In this document: positions 34,329 to 46,466 of the stretch, one piece after another
How positions within the stretch are numbered: position 1 is the stretch's first letter
Layout of the letters: every line of letters begins with the position of its first letter
DNA from: Gloeophyllum trabeum ATCC 11539
Lineage: Eukaryota; Basidiomycota; Agaricomycetes; Gloeophyllales; Gloeophyllaceae
Direction: 5' to 3'
DNA: 64,000 bases
NCBI RefSeq assembly: GCF_000344685.1
Contig: NW_006920421.1
Coordinates: 354,571-418,570 of the forward strand
The notes under the pieces: model-generated
The model's database searches: none
What the model was told of the DNA's origin: nothing
The model's input: the letters and a program-made list of their open reading frames with translations, nothing else
Position numbers and translations under genes: made by a program

Positions 34329-36127
34329 ATGTCTACCCCAACATCGTCAGAGACACGGCGACTTGGCTGGAAGAAAGAACTTCGGCAACGGCACGTCCAG
34401 GAATTATCGCAGATCAAGGACAACTATAAACTGCGAAGGGACGGGGATCTGGACCAACCGGTCACCGTCGATATATTGAAACAATGGACCGAGCAAGTGA
34501 AGCAGCAATTCGACGAAGCCGCCAAGCAGAGTGGGTTATCGACCTGGGTCCTGAACTTATGATTGCTTACATCGAGCATCCTTCTGCATAGAGATCTTCG
34601 GAATGTACGGCCTTCTGTTAGTTGTCAAGGTCTCCTTGGTTTACCTGTTGGTATTCTAGGAAGGGAATAATTGACTGGAGAAATGCGGTCTTCACGCTGC
34701 TGGAAAGTGCGGCCATGTATTTGCGGTGAGCTTTGCCTTATCTGGCGTCCAGCTATGACTCAAATATCTTCAACGTCTGCTTGTAGAGATGTTGCAGCTG
34801 TCGAGAGTGCGATAGTGGAGGCGAAAGCCGGGAATACAGCGCAAGCTATCGAGTATCTCGAGAGCGCGGATGATGCTATCAACGAGATCGTTAGGAATGC
34901 CATCATATCATTCCTGCACAGAGCATGATTCCTTCATGACAGGCGAGCTTCTGGGGATTCGAGTATACGACGATCTGCGGTACGCACTCTCGAATCTCCT
35001 TGTTTCGTTCAGCTAGAAGTATTGACCTCGTGGATCGACGACAGACCTGATTGAAGTCAGTCCTGAGCTATATAGACCTACTCTTCACTGTCATAAGCTA
35101 TCTTATAGAGTACTCCGGATGGTCATTTCCTTATTGTCGGCCCTTTTTGCGGTGCATTGGCACCCGTGAACCAGGAGGACCCGTTCCTTGGGATTGCGTT
35201 TAAGGTACGCCGTCGGCTGTACATCATCAATGACACATAGAAAGACCGCCGCTCACAGGGTACCTCGACTCTACAAGAGTGGGCCACAAACATTGATCGT
35301 GTACCTCAGGCGACTGGGGACTCCTCAATTCTTTGGGGCACCGATGTTTCCAGTGGCGTCTTCAACTGCTTATTCGGCACATACGGGGACTGGGGCATAC
35401 CGATGGGTTCGTTTCCTCACCGGTCTCCAGCCTTGTTTTGACCTTCGATTCGGCTGATTGTCATCCATAGACCATATTCTTGGATATATCGAAACATTCA
35501 GATCCCTTTTGCCTGCGAACTCGTCGGAGCTCGCTGTGCATGTCACGGTACGGTCATGTTTACAGTGTAGTTTGGAGTCTGTAGACATTCACCTCTCTCC
35601 ATAGGGTCATTCGTTAGGTGCATCCTATGCAACGCTGTGCTATGGGCAACTGCTCCAATACCAATCGACGACGCCTACCGGATGGATCCTCGGAGATCTT
35701 TACACCTTCGGAAGTCCTCGGATTGGCATGAATAGTTTCGCATCGCAGGTCAGAAATGCCGGGGAGCATGCCCCTGGCTCTGCCTGGCGTATCGTTAACC
35801 AAGACGACTCGGTCACGGCACTCCCGCCAGCACCTGCGAAGTTATTCCTGGGTCTCCCGCTGGAGGATGACGCCAGAATCTACATACATGTGGATTCCGC
35901 GTACCGCATCTCGATTACTAGTCCTCCCGTGGTGATACCAAGTGAGATAGGCATGGACCCGGGACCAGCGCCCAAAGCCGTCGACGAACTGATTGAGGTG
36001 GGACATATGGCAGAACATTGTGGGTGTTTTAGCGGTTCTCTGCTGATTGTCGAATGCTGATTCGTGACTAGCACCCTCCTTCTACTTTGCTTCATTGCTG
36101 ATAGCAAATGGTATCGATCCTCTGTGA
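34329..36127 (+). CDS. Class 3 lipase, copy 1
   Basis: Ten exons: 34329-34534, 34660-34725, 34787-34889, 34943-34979, 35045-35055, 35109-35204, 35259-35406, 35471-35547, 35605-36019 and 36072-36127; 404 aa. Alpha/beta-hydrolase of the fungal lipase_3 family. The nucleophile elbow is GHSLGAS (start of exon 9), TFGSPRIG follows, the acid lies in IVNQDDSVTALPP, and a C-terminal His is found in EHSPSFY, created by the last splice. GPFCGALAPVNQEDPFLGIAFKG is a conserved core strand region. There is no signal peptide, and the N-terminal ~110 residues are helical and charged (RQRHVQELSQIKDNY), so an intracellular enzyme is likely. Exon 5 is only 11 nt (DLIE). The paralogue is at 38572. Confidence 0.9.
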
Positions 36128-38571
36128 CCGAGATTGAGCTTCTGGTGTATCTGCTGTCTCTCCGTACTGCAATTCTGATTGATGAAGCATCACTGACAAG
36201 GAGAGTAGTGAATAGGGATAAAGATGTATTTCAAAGTGTCTTTACCGCTTTCCGGGCCTGAGTCATAGATTGGGGCCTTCGACTCTTGAGACGTTATACT
36301 GATTCAATTCTCCTGTAACTTTAAGTACCTCAGACCTCAGCGTAGACTTGTGAAGGGGGTCGCCTCAACATCCAGTTGATAGGCGAGCAATCCGGTCTAT
36401 GGACCTCTGCGGAGGCTACACCGTGCCTACACGCGCCTCACAGTGGCTGCCGTCGGGCCATCGATCTGGAAAGCGGTGTGATAAGATAAACACATGCTCA
36501 GGTCGTCTTGTGAATTCACCCACGTCCTCGGGACGCGAGAGGAGATATCTGATATAAAGCTGTAAGGCCGTGCGAGCACGGCAGAGCCCGCTACCGTAGA
36601 TATAGATGATATTTGGTAGCAAGCTGAACACTTTACATCCTGAGCAGCGTCATATATATCTATTTTGCGAAAGCAGCTGTGTTCCAGCAATTATTTCTGA
36701 CTGAGCATTCAACTCAATGGCCTGGGGTCCTGAGAGATGTCCACTCATCCCTCCCTCAGGTTTCAAGAATACAAGTTACATATGCAAAACAACTGACATC
36801 GGAGTACTCTGATTTCACCTTGAGACCGCAAGGTCCAAGGCCCCAAGCAAGGTCAGTTCTGTCTCTGAGTCCATTGACAATCATCCGCCACCTTGGCTAT
36901 AAAGGGCAAGAGAGATGACACGTGGCATGACTATCGGGGTCCTTTAAGGACCCCACCTTTGATTGGTCCAAAGCCCTGTCCCGCTCTTGCCGTTCACCAT
37001 ATACGGTTAAGCGCCAAATATCGTCAAATAAATCGCGTAGATCTTGAAACGATCGCAGGAAACCTGCGAACGGCCGGGGGGTCCAAGACCCACTACCTAC
37101 GGTAGCGGGAATTACAACGTAAACTACGAGGGTTTATATACACAGAATAACTCCACTATGATATAAGACAAGAGAAATACGAGTCAGAACGAATAGCCAA
37201 GGCACAAGGTACAAATTTAAAGTGGAATAAGTGGCTAAAGTGAGACATAACTACTAAAAGGGAAAGAAACAAATAATGCCAAATACATATTACAACACTC
37301 TCAAGGTGGCGGGTTGTGGCACTTCGGGAGTTACACTCTTTGGGGCTTTGTGAATGATTCTGTATTGAGAATTTTGAAGCTTGTAATATATATTTTCAGT
37401 AGTATTATCTTTGTTGATATAATCTTCTCTTGATTTCAGAGCGCGCGAGATCGTGACGATTAATGACGAATCGTCAAGGGCACTAAGGTGCGTATCATAC
37501 CTGCGGGTTATTTTGTCCAGTGGTACTAATGATAATGTGCATTTGACATCATAAATATCCCCACTCCGTCATGCTCATCAACAGACAGGCCGAAAGGACA
37601 GCTTCATGCCCAGGAAGCCTCGATAGCAGTGTTCTCCTTGGATTGCATTGGCAACAATATACCTAAAGTGTTGTGCGAAGTGGTCCAGAGTAACAGGCGC
37701 CTCAGTGTTACACAATCCCCCCCAGGAGCTCACTGAACTATTCTGGCAACGCCTCACGACGACTATGAATCTTCTTTGTCAGAAGCTCAAGCGCGAGGAA
37801 GCTGAAGGAATGGAACACTTTCAGGCGAACAGAAACCTACAAGTCGCCCGGGGTGAGTGCGCTGCCTGCTTCCTTTCCCCTTTTGCCATCCGGACGATGA
37901 CGGGTCTACGTGGCTAGGTCCTCGAGGACTTTAACGCTGGCCCTTTCTTGTTGTGGACCTGACTTATGTGGCGGGCTTAAATCCCTTTTGCCGCTGCACC
38001 TGTTCAGTGTGCCCACGGTCTCGAGTCAAACGGCCATCAATATTGGGTTTTCCACGCATCCCGATTTCTAGGTGTGCCTCATGAATTGCATTCAGTGGAG
38101 CAGAGCCTCACGCATGGTGCCTGCAGAAGAAAGCTACCCAGAGTCGTTTCATCTCTGCTAGCGCCGAGTGCCAACTCTACTCGTGCATATTCAGTCTACG
38201 TTGGAGTTGGAGTACTTGCCAAACTGTTTCCCTGTTCAGGCGCTCTCATTCATTTGGGACTTTGAAATCGTACACAGCTTTGAATGGATCGCTTCACGTT
38301 TGAGCGGGGAATTTCACGCTTGGGATACCATCTACTCTTGTGGTATGCCTCCCGAGTTATGGTTCATGTCCGGTGACATCATGGATCACTGGAGTGGTCT
38401 TGTGGTCCTGCTTTCCATCGCATGCCTGACAGCTTCCCCGCTGCAAGTGAATTTGGACTTACGGAGTGACCAACGGCGGACTGACGCAACACAGATCGGC
38501 TGGCTATAAAGGAGAGCGCGCCTCCGGCCTACCTGGTCCCTTCAACAGAGAAGAGCCACCTCATCTTTCCG
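36128..38571. other. Intergenic region between lipase copies, with AT-rich repeat-like stretch
   Basis: No supportable gene. From about 36680 to 37560 the DNA is AT-rich, with a TATAAA box (36897), a GGGGTCCTTTAAGGACCCC hairpin (36935-36953) and runs of TATATA; it could be an old LTR or other transposon relic. A region near 38180-38520 resembles the upstream DNA of lipase 1 (shared GCCTGACAGCTTCCC), so the duplication included promoter sequence. A 89-codon frame at 37648 is unexplained. Confidence 0.4.
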
Positions 38572-40379
38572 ATGTCTACCCCACTGTCGAGCGAAGCACT
38601 CCACCTTAATTTGAAGCTTGGACTGCGGCAGCGACATGTTCAGCAGTTATCACAGATCGGCGATGATTACAAATTTCAGGAGGACCTGGACCCAGACAAA
38701 AAGGTTACGGTGGAGGACTTGATGCGATGGACTACCCACGTGCAGAAGGAATTCGACGCTGCAATCGCACAGAGTAGGTTACAAGGGCTTCTTCCCGCAC
38801 CAGGGACAGTACTTACCGGTCATCCTTTCACGTAGAGGTTTTTGGAAAGTGCGCGCCTGTATCCACTTTGGCGATCCGTTTATTCATGCCTACGCTGTCT
38901 CAGGAAGGGGATAATCGACTGGCGAAATGCTCTCTTCACTCTGTTGGAGAGTACTGCTATGTACCTGCGGTGAGCCCAGTCATGCTTGGAACCGTGGCAT
39001 GCATCCACGCCTTCGAATAATGGATCTTGGTGTTAGAGACGATGCGGCCGTTCAGAGCGCCATAAATGCAGCAAAGGCGGGGAACACTGACCAGGCCATG
39101 GAATATCTCAGAGAGGCAGACGATGACATAAACAAAATCGTGAGTGACGCTGTCGTGGTGTCCTTTCTCAGAATGATATCCGCTGATTTGTGTTCCGTGA
39201 CAGGCAGAGTTTTGGGGCCTTGAGTACATGACCATATGCGGTATGCCATCCGACACCTCATTTTGTGCGGTCGAAGATGATGACTTTGTTGATTGATCAA
39301 GACCTGATTGAGGTCGGTCTTAGTTGCCTGTAACGTCTATCTTGCATGTCGTGACGGGGTCGCTCCCAGAAAACCCCCGATGGCCAACGGGACATCGTCG
39401 GCCCGTTTTGCGGTGCATTCTCCGCTAAGAATCCCAGAGATCCTTTCCTCGGGATCGCGTTCAAGGTGAATATTACGCACCCAAGGATTGGATGCACTGA
39501 TAAACGCAATGGACAGGGCACTTCGGCCACATCAGAATGGGGGACTGATTTGGCTCGAGAACCCCAGGCCACCGGAGACTCGTTCATTCTTTGGGGCGCG
39601 GATGTCTCTAGAGGTGTTTTCAATGCGCTATTCGGAACGTTCGGGGACTATGGAATACCTATGGGTTCGTGCTCGTGTTGCCAACGTTCATTTCCAGCGA
39701 CATAAATCAACCCTCCGCAGACCATATTCTGGTATACATCCAACAATATATGAACCAGTTGCCTACTGGCTCCTCTGAACTCGTTGTGCATTCCACGGTA
39801 ATATTAGACTCGGTCCTCCACTTCACAGACGTTTACGCACTGCATATGTAGGGACATTCATTGGGCGCGTCCTTCACGACACTCTGCTATGCCCAACTGC
39901 TTCAGTACCAGCAGACGAAGCCCCTCGAGTGGGTCCTGGGAGATCTGTTCACGTTCGGAAGTCCTCGTATCGGCGAGAACTCTTTCGCATTGAACTTTAG
40001 GGCTGCGGTGGAAAAGGCAGCTGGCTCTAGTTGGCGTATCGTTGACGAGGACGACTCCGTCACCTCCCTGCCGCCGGCACCGGCGAAATTGGTGCTCGGT
40101 ATCTTCCCCGCGGTGGATGATCCCAGGATCTACGTGCATGTCGATTCGGCATATCGCACCTCGCGAAGCGAGCCTCCGTCGGCGATCAGCAGCGAGGTAG
40201 GCATGGACCCGGGGCCGGCTCCCAAGACGGTAGAGGAACTGACGGAGAAAGAACATATGCAAGATCATTGTGGGTTTTTGATTCTTACGGTGGCGGTGGT
40301 TAGAGTCTCACTAGGAATAGCACCTGCTTGGTACTACGAATCGTTGCTCAAGGCGAACGGCTTGGGTCCTTTGCAATGA
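38572..40379 (+). CDS. Class 3 lipase, copy 2
   Basis: Ten exons: 38572-38777, 38904-38969, 39037-39139, 39204-39240, 39302-39312, 39370-39465, 39517-39664, 39721-39797, 39852-40269 and 40321-40379; 406 aa. Exons 1-8 have the same lengths as in copy 1 (206, 66, 103, 37, 11, 96, 148 and 77 nt), and the last two are each 3 nt longer. The catalytic landmarks are kept: GHSLGAS, TFGSPRIGENS, IVDEDDSVTSLPP and the spliced DHSPAWYYESL carrying the His. The last intron (40270-40320) is in-frame and stop-free, so retention would add 17 residues right after the His and probably inactivate the enzyme. No signal peptide. The 11-nt exon (ACCTGATTGAG) is conserved. Confidence 0.9.
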
Positions 40380-40663
40380 CGGCAGAGCGAAGGGCATCCG
40401 ATGATCAACGATTTCCCCGTCTTGGTATTTGAACTGGTATAATTTCCCAAGGTATTCCTACACGGATGACCTGCAGTGGATCACTCGATGTATTGAAGTG
40501 TACTGTTTATGATACATTCTGGATGCCTTTGTTGCACCGGACTCGCACGGGCCGCACAACGTCGGTTGAATCTCGGCAGCCGGAAAGCGATACGATAAGA
40601 TGTTCCCCGCACTCGCGTAGATAAAGACCCGGGCCGAGATTGGTTGCCCGTCGTCATCGATCG

Positions 40664-42755
40664 ATGAACGGGAGTCACGTCCTGCGCCGTTCCGTCTTTC
40701 TCCTTTCGTTGCGTGCACGGTCCCCTCTCGCTTGTACACTCGCTTCAACTCGGAGGAGGCTGTCCACTGCCGCGATGTCGCCAACTACTGAGCAAGACCC
40801 CTGGCAACCCGTTCTCCTCGCTTTGCCGAGTCTCACCCCGAGCCTTGCGCTGGAGCTGATTCCACACGGGCTGTTGATTCACAGGCTGTTTGTCCAGGCG
40901 GACGGCAAGGTATGCGTTCATCTTCAGCCACCCTCACTCTCCGTGTTCACTGGTGCAATCGTCCCAGACGCATGACCTCGTCATTGGGCCCGAGCAGCCG
41001 CGAGACCACCTCAAGAAGAAATATGTCAACACCATCATCGGGCGCTACGCCAACCGTCTCCCTGTGGGCGAATTTAGCTTGGAGAGAGAGGGAGCGAAGG
41101 GCACGGTCAAGCCTATTTCCAACGGTATTCTGAATATACTACTTGTTGAACATTGTACTGACTACGGAGTGCACCAAGAATCCCCCACCGTGTCACTGCA
41201 TGGAGGGACCACTGGTTTCGACTCAGTCCCCTGGACACCCCTCCAGCCCTCCGGCAGCAAGCTGTTCTCCTCCGCCGAGCTTGCCACCATCAACGGCGAC
41301 CTCGGCGCGAGCAGTCTCTGGAGTTACACGGATAAAGACGGGGAGAATGGCTTTGACGGGACGTTATACACGGAGGTGCGTCGCTCTCGGAGGTGTGGAT
41401 GCTTTGCCAGCGAATGACGCCGCGCAGGTGCTCGTGGGCCTCCTGTCCCCGTCCAACCCCCCGTCCATTGCGAGGGGCGACGAGTTCCTCATGGGCAGTG
41501 TCGTTATCGTGTACCGAGCAAAACTCCTCGACCAGGGCAAGGTCACGCCGCTGAACATCACCCAGGTACGCGGCTTCCCTGCGACTAAATTCCGGAGGTT
41601 TGGTACTACTGTGATCTTCACGCGTAGCATTGGGGCTTCAATTTGACCGCCTCGCTCCAGGAGGGCGCGGACAGCCTCTCGGTAAAATCGCATAGTCTCA
41701 CCTTTAAGGTACGTAAGCAGTCTGCATTCAGTTGGGTTGGGCTCAATCTGGCTCGCACAGGCAGACAAAGTTCTGGAGCTGGACAAAGTCGGCCTGTCGG
41801 CGGGTAAACTGCAGGACGTGGCGGGCACCGCACACGACTTCCGGACTGCGCGCACCATCGGAAGCCAGTGGCCGACAGTCGAGAACGGCCCGGGCGGATA
41901 TGGTCAGTATACCCATCCGCGCGGTTATATCGCCCTTGTTTTGTTGAATTATTCACTTGGATAGACTGGTACTACTCGTTCCCGCGCACGCCGGCTGCCA
42001 AGGACCACCGGATCGAGCCGACGAGGGTCACGCCGCAGCTCAACCTCGTCAAGGAGGTCTTGGAGACAAAGCTCGAGGGCGAGGAACGCAAGGTTGAGCT
42101 TGCAAGTGAGAAAAGCGGTGTCAAGATCGTGTTTGGTAGTAATCGTGAGTTGTTGTTCGTCTGTTTTGTCCGAGCAGGCCGTGGGGGAAATCCGTGGAAC
42201 ACGGTAGGGTTGAGGCATGGAGAATCTCACTCTGATGTGAGGCGTCCCTAACCCTATGGTACATCGTCTGAATTTCAGTCGGTGCTGCTCATGCGGATCC
42301 TGTGAGGAACACGGCAGATCCCTGGAGCCTGGGGTTAGGGTCCTTCTCATTGAAGATGCAGAGAATTCCTACCCTACTGCGGTTCACCATTGGACATTGC
42401 GAACCAACTGACACGTGTCTCCAATTCTACAGAATCGGGCGTGCAATTCTACACTAACAACTTCGCCTCCACAACAAGCGCCCGCAAGAAGATCCACGGC
42501 GGAAGCGGCGCCGACGGCGAAGGACAGGGCTACGGGGTGGGATGTACGTTCGCGTTTCTCCTTCTTTTGCGCGGAATTTGACTTAGCATTGCAGCTGCGG
42601 CCTTCCTCGAGTTCCACGCGCCCCTGGCAGCGTGGCTACACCCCGAGACCGTCCGCGACGGGTTCGACACGCTTCTGGCTGGGAACGGCGAGGTGTACAA
42701 TAACTGGGTGAAAGCTGACATCTACTACAAGACGCCCAGCGCGGACGTCCAGTGA
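40664..42755 (+). CDS. Aldose 1-epimerase (galactose mutarotase) family protein
   Basis: Nine exons: 40664-40909, 40968-41124, 41179-41375, 41428-41565, 41628-41708, 41761-41902, 41965-42144, 42433-42543 and 42595-42755; 470 aa. It interconverts alpha and beta anomers of hexoses. Landmarks: NTIIGRYANRLPVGEF, SLHGGTTGFDSVPW (first active-site His), PLNITQHWGFNL (catalytic His, split by an intron), DFRTARTIG, SGVQFYTNNF and FLEFHAPLAAW with the presumptive catalytic Glu. The first ATG (40664) adds an Arg-rich 37-residue leader resembling a mitochondrial or signal-anchor sequence; ATG 40775 (MSPTTEQDPW) is the alternative start and gives a cytosolic protein. The eighth intron (42145-42432) is unusually long at 288 bp. 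It converges on ORC1. Confidence 0.88.
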
Positions 42756-42925
42756 AGAGTAATGCCCCGAGAGGAAGGAAACGTATACGATGTACGGAAG
42801 GTTAGCAGTAAGCAGTAATGTACAGTATGTAAGAGTGGAAAGCTATGCTACATCTGATTGCGGCGGAATATACCTGGCTGAACATTGATACACAACATAT
42901 AGACGATCTATAACACATAACAGCC

Positions 42926-45778
42926 TCACGCACTCAATGCATTCTTCCACCTGTCCCCACCGACGTCTGCGAGCGCCCTCTCCACCTCTCCGACCTCCAT
43001 ATTCAGCACGATCCTGCGCTCGTCCTCCGGCTTCCTGGCCGCGCCTGTGCCATCTTCCATCAGCACCGCCCTCGTCGCGAGCAGGTTCTCCAGGACCATC
43101 GCTAGCTCCTCCCCGCTCGGCTTGCGGGACGGCTCGTCCGTGGACGTGAAGACGGGCAGGTAGATGAGGTGCTGGTACTGCACGTCCCCCCACTTGATCT
43201 CGTCTACGCCTTCGTTTTTCATGCACTTCAGCAAGGCGGCGAGGAGGAGCCGCTCGTGCAGGCTGCAGTCGCGGAGGTACGCCGCCGTCGGGCTGTTCTG
43301 CATCACCTTGATCACTCCTTTCACGTCGTTTGTCCCGGCCGTGCGCTTCCTAGGGTGGACCAACTCCACGGTGCGCCTGCCCAGGAATATCAGCCAAGGC
43401 CGTAATCGTCCCAACGGGACGGCACCCACCGACAGATGTCCAGGACACGTCTGGCATCGCCGCTGATGCTGGATACCTTCATCGCGGCAAATTTGACACC
43501 GTCCGCCGATAGCACGTCAGGCACTTGGCCTGCCAATCCTTCCTTAGCGCTCAGCAGCCGGGAGTGCACGATCCGCTCGAGCTGAGGGGTCGTGTATGGT
43601 TGGAAGTTGATCCGGACCATACCTGCGGAGTAAAGAAGTTATATACTGGAACGATAACAGCAGTTCACACGATGAACATACCAAGTCGACTCCGGACTCT
43701 GCCTGACATGACCCTTTCAGGAAGATCCATGGTGTTCGCCACGGCTATGACGACCAGCTTGGATCCAACGAACGTCGGCCAGTTGAAAAAGTTATACACA
43801 ACGTCCTGCTTGGCGGTCATCAGTTGGTCCAGTTCGTCCATGAGGACAACACTGAGAACTGGTCGTCAGGACGGGCATCCGGTAAATACGAGTATCGGTT
43901 ACCAGGCGTGTCCCCCGGGACCCGAGTTCCCGCCGCTGCCAAAGTAATGAGTTAAGTTGCGCAGCGCTTCCTTGGAGCTGATCTTGAGGTGCCCTTCGGA
44001 CGCGACGTCGTGTCCGGACACGGCTTCCCATAGCAGCCCGTACGCGGCAGAGGGCTCCGGAATTTTCAATCCATTGATTTCGACATAAGTGAAGGGGTTA
44101 GTTTCCTGCCTGGACATGTTAGAATGAGAGGTCACTAGGCAGGGAACAAACTTACGCTATTCTCAGCCATTCGCTTCAACTCGCGTACGATGGCGTGAAC
44201 AGTGGCTGTCTTCCCGGTACCGGGCACCCCGGATATGTCTTCAACAAGATTGAAATCAGTTATTTGCCACTGAAGTAGGTAGGGACGTACAGACGCATCC
44301 GCCGCTTCCCTCCTCTACCAGCTCTTCCACGCTCCTCAGCACCTTACTATACTCCTCCTCTCTACAGACCAACTCATCCGGGCGTGCCGCGACGTGCAGA
44401 GCATGCATAGCTCGTAACCATGGATCGTTCCCTATCTTCTTCAGTGCGGCAGCGAGAGATTGTGTCAATTCGGGCGGCGGGGGTCGGACGGCCATCGACG
44501 ACTTTCGCCGCGCGCGGGCACGCAGGGCGGCCTTGGAATGGGGAGTAGGGGCAGCGAGGTTTTTGACCGTTTCTCGTGTGCGTCGCGGTGTTCTCGGAGT
44601 GCGAGGTGTCCGAGGCGTCCATATCTCGCCTCGTCTGCGCTTCTTCGAGGGAGTCTTGGGCAAGTCATCCTCGAGGGGCGCCTCTTGCTCTTCTTCTGTG
44701 TCAGTAGCTGCTACCGCTTGCGCGTCTTTATCAACTTGGTACTCGTCTTCGCTGGGCTGGATTCCTTCCCGGTCGTCGAAGTCCTCATCTTCTTTCACCG
44801 AGGACTTCCGCGGCCTTCCACGACCGCGTGCGGCGGGAGTGCGTTTGGTAGGAGATACGCCGTCTTCGTGAAGTACTATTGTGTCATCTACGGAGACATC
44901 CCAAGCTGCGGTGTTGGAGGGATCGTCCGTTTCAGTGGCAAGGGCTCGCTCCCTGAATTCCTCCCAGTCAAATACATAGTAAAGTCCACGCCGGGCGTCA
45001 ATTGCGGAGCCACAGTAAAAGACATCTTGATATTCAGCATGCGCGGAGCTTGGTGCAGATAGCTTTCGACGTTTTGAAGGTGAGGCCGACCATGCTAATG
45101 CACTCTTCGACTCTGCATCTTCTGGTTCTTGACTTGTGACCGTGCATTTCGAAACAATCTTGGATGGGTTAATTGTAGCGCACGTCGCCAATGAGTAGTA
45201 TATTTCGTTCTGAGATCGAAAGGGATCAGTAAATGAAGGGAGATAAGGTCGGGGTAATGTACCTCATAGTGGTCTCTCTTCGCGCGGACACCAGCAAGCT
45301 CCGTGGGCCTCAGAAACCAGTGCACTTTTACCTTCATCTTGGAATCCTCAGGCCGGCCCTCGTCCTCTTCAGCAGCATCCCTTTCCTCCTCCGCATCCAC
45401 GTTCACTTGCCACATTGTCACGATGACGCCTACACTAGGCTTCTTCGCATTTGTCGCAATGAGCACCGTATCACCCACGCTAAATTTCTCTGAGACATCA
45501 TCCTGTTTCGCCTTGCCCTTCGCCCGTCCTCTGGTTCGGCCTTTACTCTGCGGAATCTTCGAGAGGTCAGTACGGTTAAACGAGACATAGAAGACAGCCT
45601 CTGCAGTTGCGTCGTCAAAAAGCGCTCCATCGTCCCCGTTGTCTTCGGACTCTAGCGGCCTGGTATATATGGGATCGGATGACCAAGTGTACGTGTAATC
45701 CCCAGCGGATGAGGCAGAGGTGGCTAGCAGAGGCTGGTACCGCTTCGATCGGCGAGGGGTGGCGACTTCCTGAGGCAT
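42926..45778 (-). CDS. ORC1: Origin recognition complex subunit 1 (BAH, AAA+, winged helix)
   Basis: Minus-strand exons 45778-45263, 45209-44291, 44238-44156, 44105-43903, 43851-43682, 43622-43430 and 43376-42926 give 844 aa. ORC1 is the ATP-binding subunit that marks replication origins and loads Cdc6 and MCM. The BAH domain lies in the first ~280 residues ([50 protein letters not shown]). A long acidic/basic disordered linker follows, with RGRGRPRK (AT-hook-like) and a [12 protein letters not shown] stretch of CDK-type TP sites. The AAA+ core has Walker A GVPGTGKT, Walker B VLMDELD, sensor 1 [12 protein letters not shown], the arginine-rich [14 protein letters not shown], and sensor 2 [11 protein letters not shown]. 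The C-terminal winged helix ends the protein. Walker A is assembled by the exon 2/3 splice. Confidence 0.95.
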
Positions 45779-45986
45779 CCTTGCAGCACAAAGGAACTCG
45801 GTATATTTCTCCGCAGCAACAGCAGCGATAGCAGAGGAGCCGTGCCGGAGTGGTGCAAGACTATCCTCTGGACCACGACCGCGAGTGAAGCGGCGCGTTC
45901 AATCGGGAATGCGACGCGTATTGTCACGCGCTTCGTCACCCATCACGCGGGCTGTGATAAGGGTTACAAAAAGCTGGCTGTGCTAT

Positions 45987-46096
45987 GGCAAGATGGCCGA
46001 GCGGTCCAAGGCGTGTGACTCAAGCGAAAGTTTGCCTGTTGAAAGCAGGTTTCTCATCCGAGTATTCGGGCGTGGGTTCGAATCCCACTCTTGTCA
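45987..46096 (+). tRNA. tRNA-Leu(CAA) with a 28-nt intron
   Basis: The class II tRNA fold is readable: acceptor GGCAAGA pairs with TCTTGTC (one G-T), with discriminator A at 46096. The D-arm is TGGCCGAGCGGTCCAAGGC (A box), and the T-arm GTGGG-TTCGAAT-CCCAC (B box). The anticodon loop is CTCAAG plus C after the intron, and the long variable arm is built on CGAG/TTCG. The intron, CGAAAGTTTG...GGTTT, sits after position 37 and contains TTG, able to pair with the anticodon. The anticodon stem has a weak first pair (T-C). Mature length is about 82 nt. A T-rich tract just downstream can terminate Pol III. Confidence 0.9.
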
Positions 46097-46466
46097 TCGA
46101 TTTCATTTTCTCCTGCTCATGGTCCCCTTTTCATTCTCATCATTTCAACTATATGTACCGTGCAGCATCATGTTTGCGTTGTCGTTGTGACCCCGATGTT
46201 GCCACGCTGGCCCCGATTCGTCCGAAGGTCGCAGAATAGATGGCCCCACAGGCTAACCACCATATCAAGTAAGGCCTCCATGAATGGTTCGCGAAGACCT
46301 TCCGATTCGCCTATCAGGCCGCCTAGGATGGGCTCGGGACAGCCATTTTACGTTGAGGATGCGACTAGGCGCTACGGACATTTCTTTTCCATGACCCACG
46401 TCCTATCCAATGCCGTCGTCAACACCGGACACTGATTTGTGGTTAGAGAGGTCACGTCTGAATGGT
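46097..46466. other. Intergenic region
   Basis: Lies between the tRNA and the membrane-protein gene. An additional 5' coding exon of that gene could lie here (46280-46440), but I could not establish one. Confidence 0.4.

Noticed and set aside
19360..45778. A secondary-metabolite cluster built from the MDR reductases, P450, glycosyltransferase-like protein and lipases
   Set aside because: The genes are spread over 26 kb with housekeeping genes between them, no backbone synthase is present, and orientations are mixed.
46022..46052. Reading the hairpin CCTG-TTGAAAG-CAGG as a tRNA-Phe anticodon arm
   Set aside because: The D-arm and long variable arm are class II, and CTCAAG is in the correct anticodon position; the hairpin falls within the intron of tRNA-Leu(CAA).
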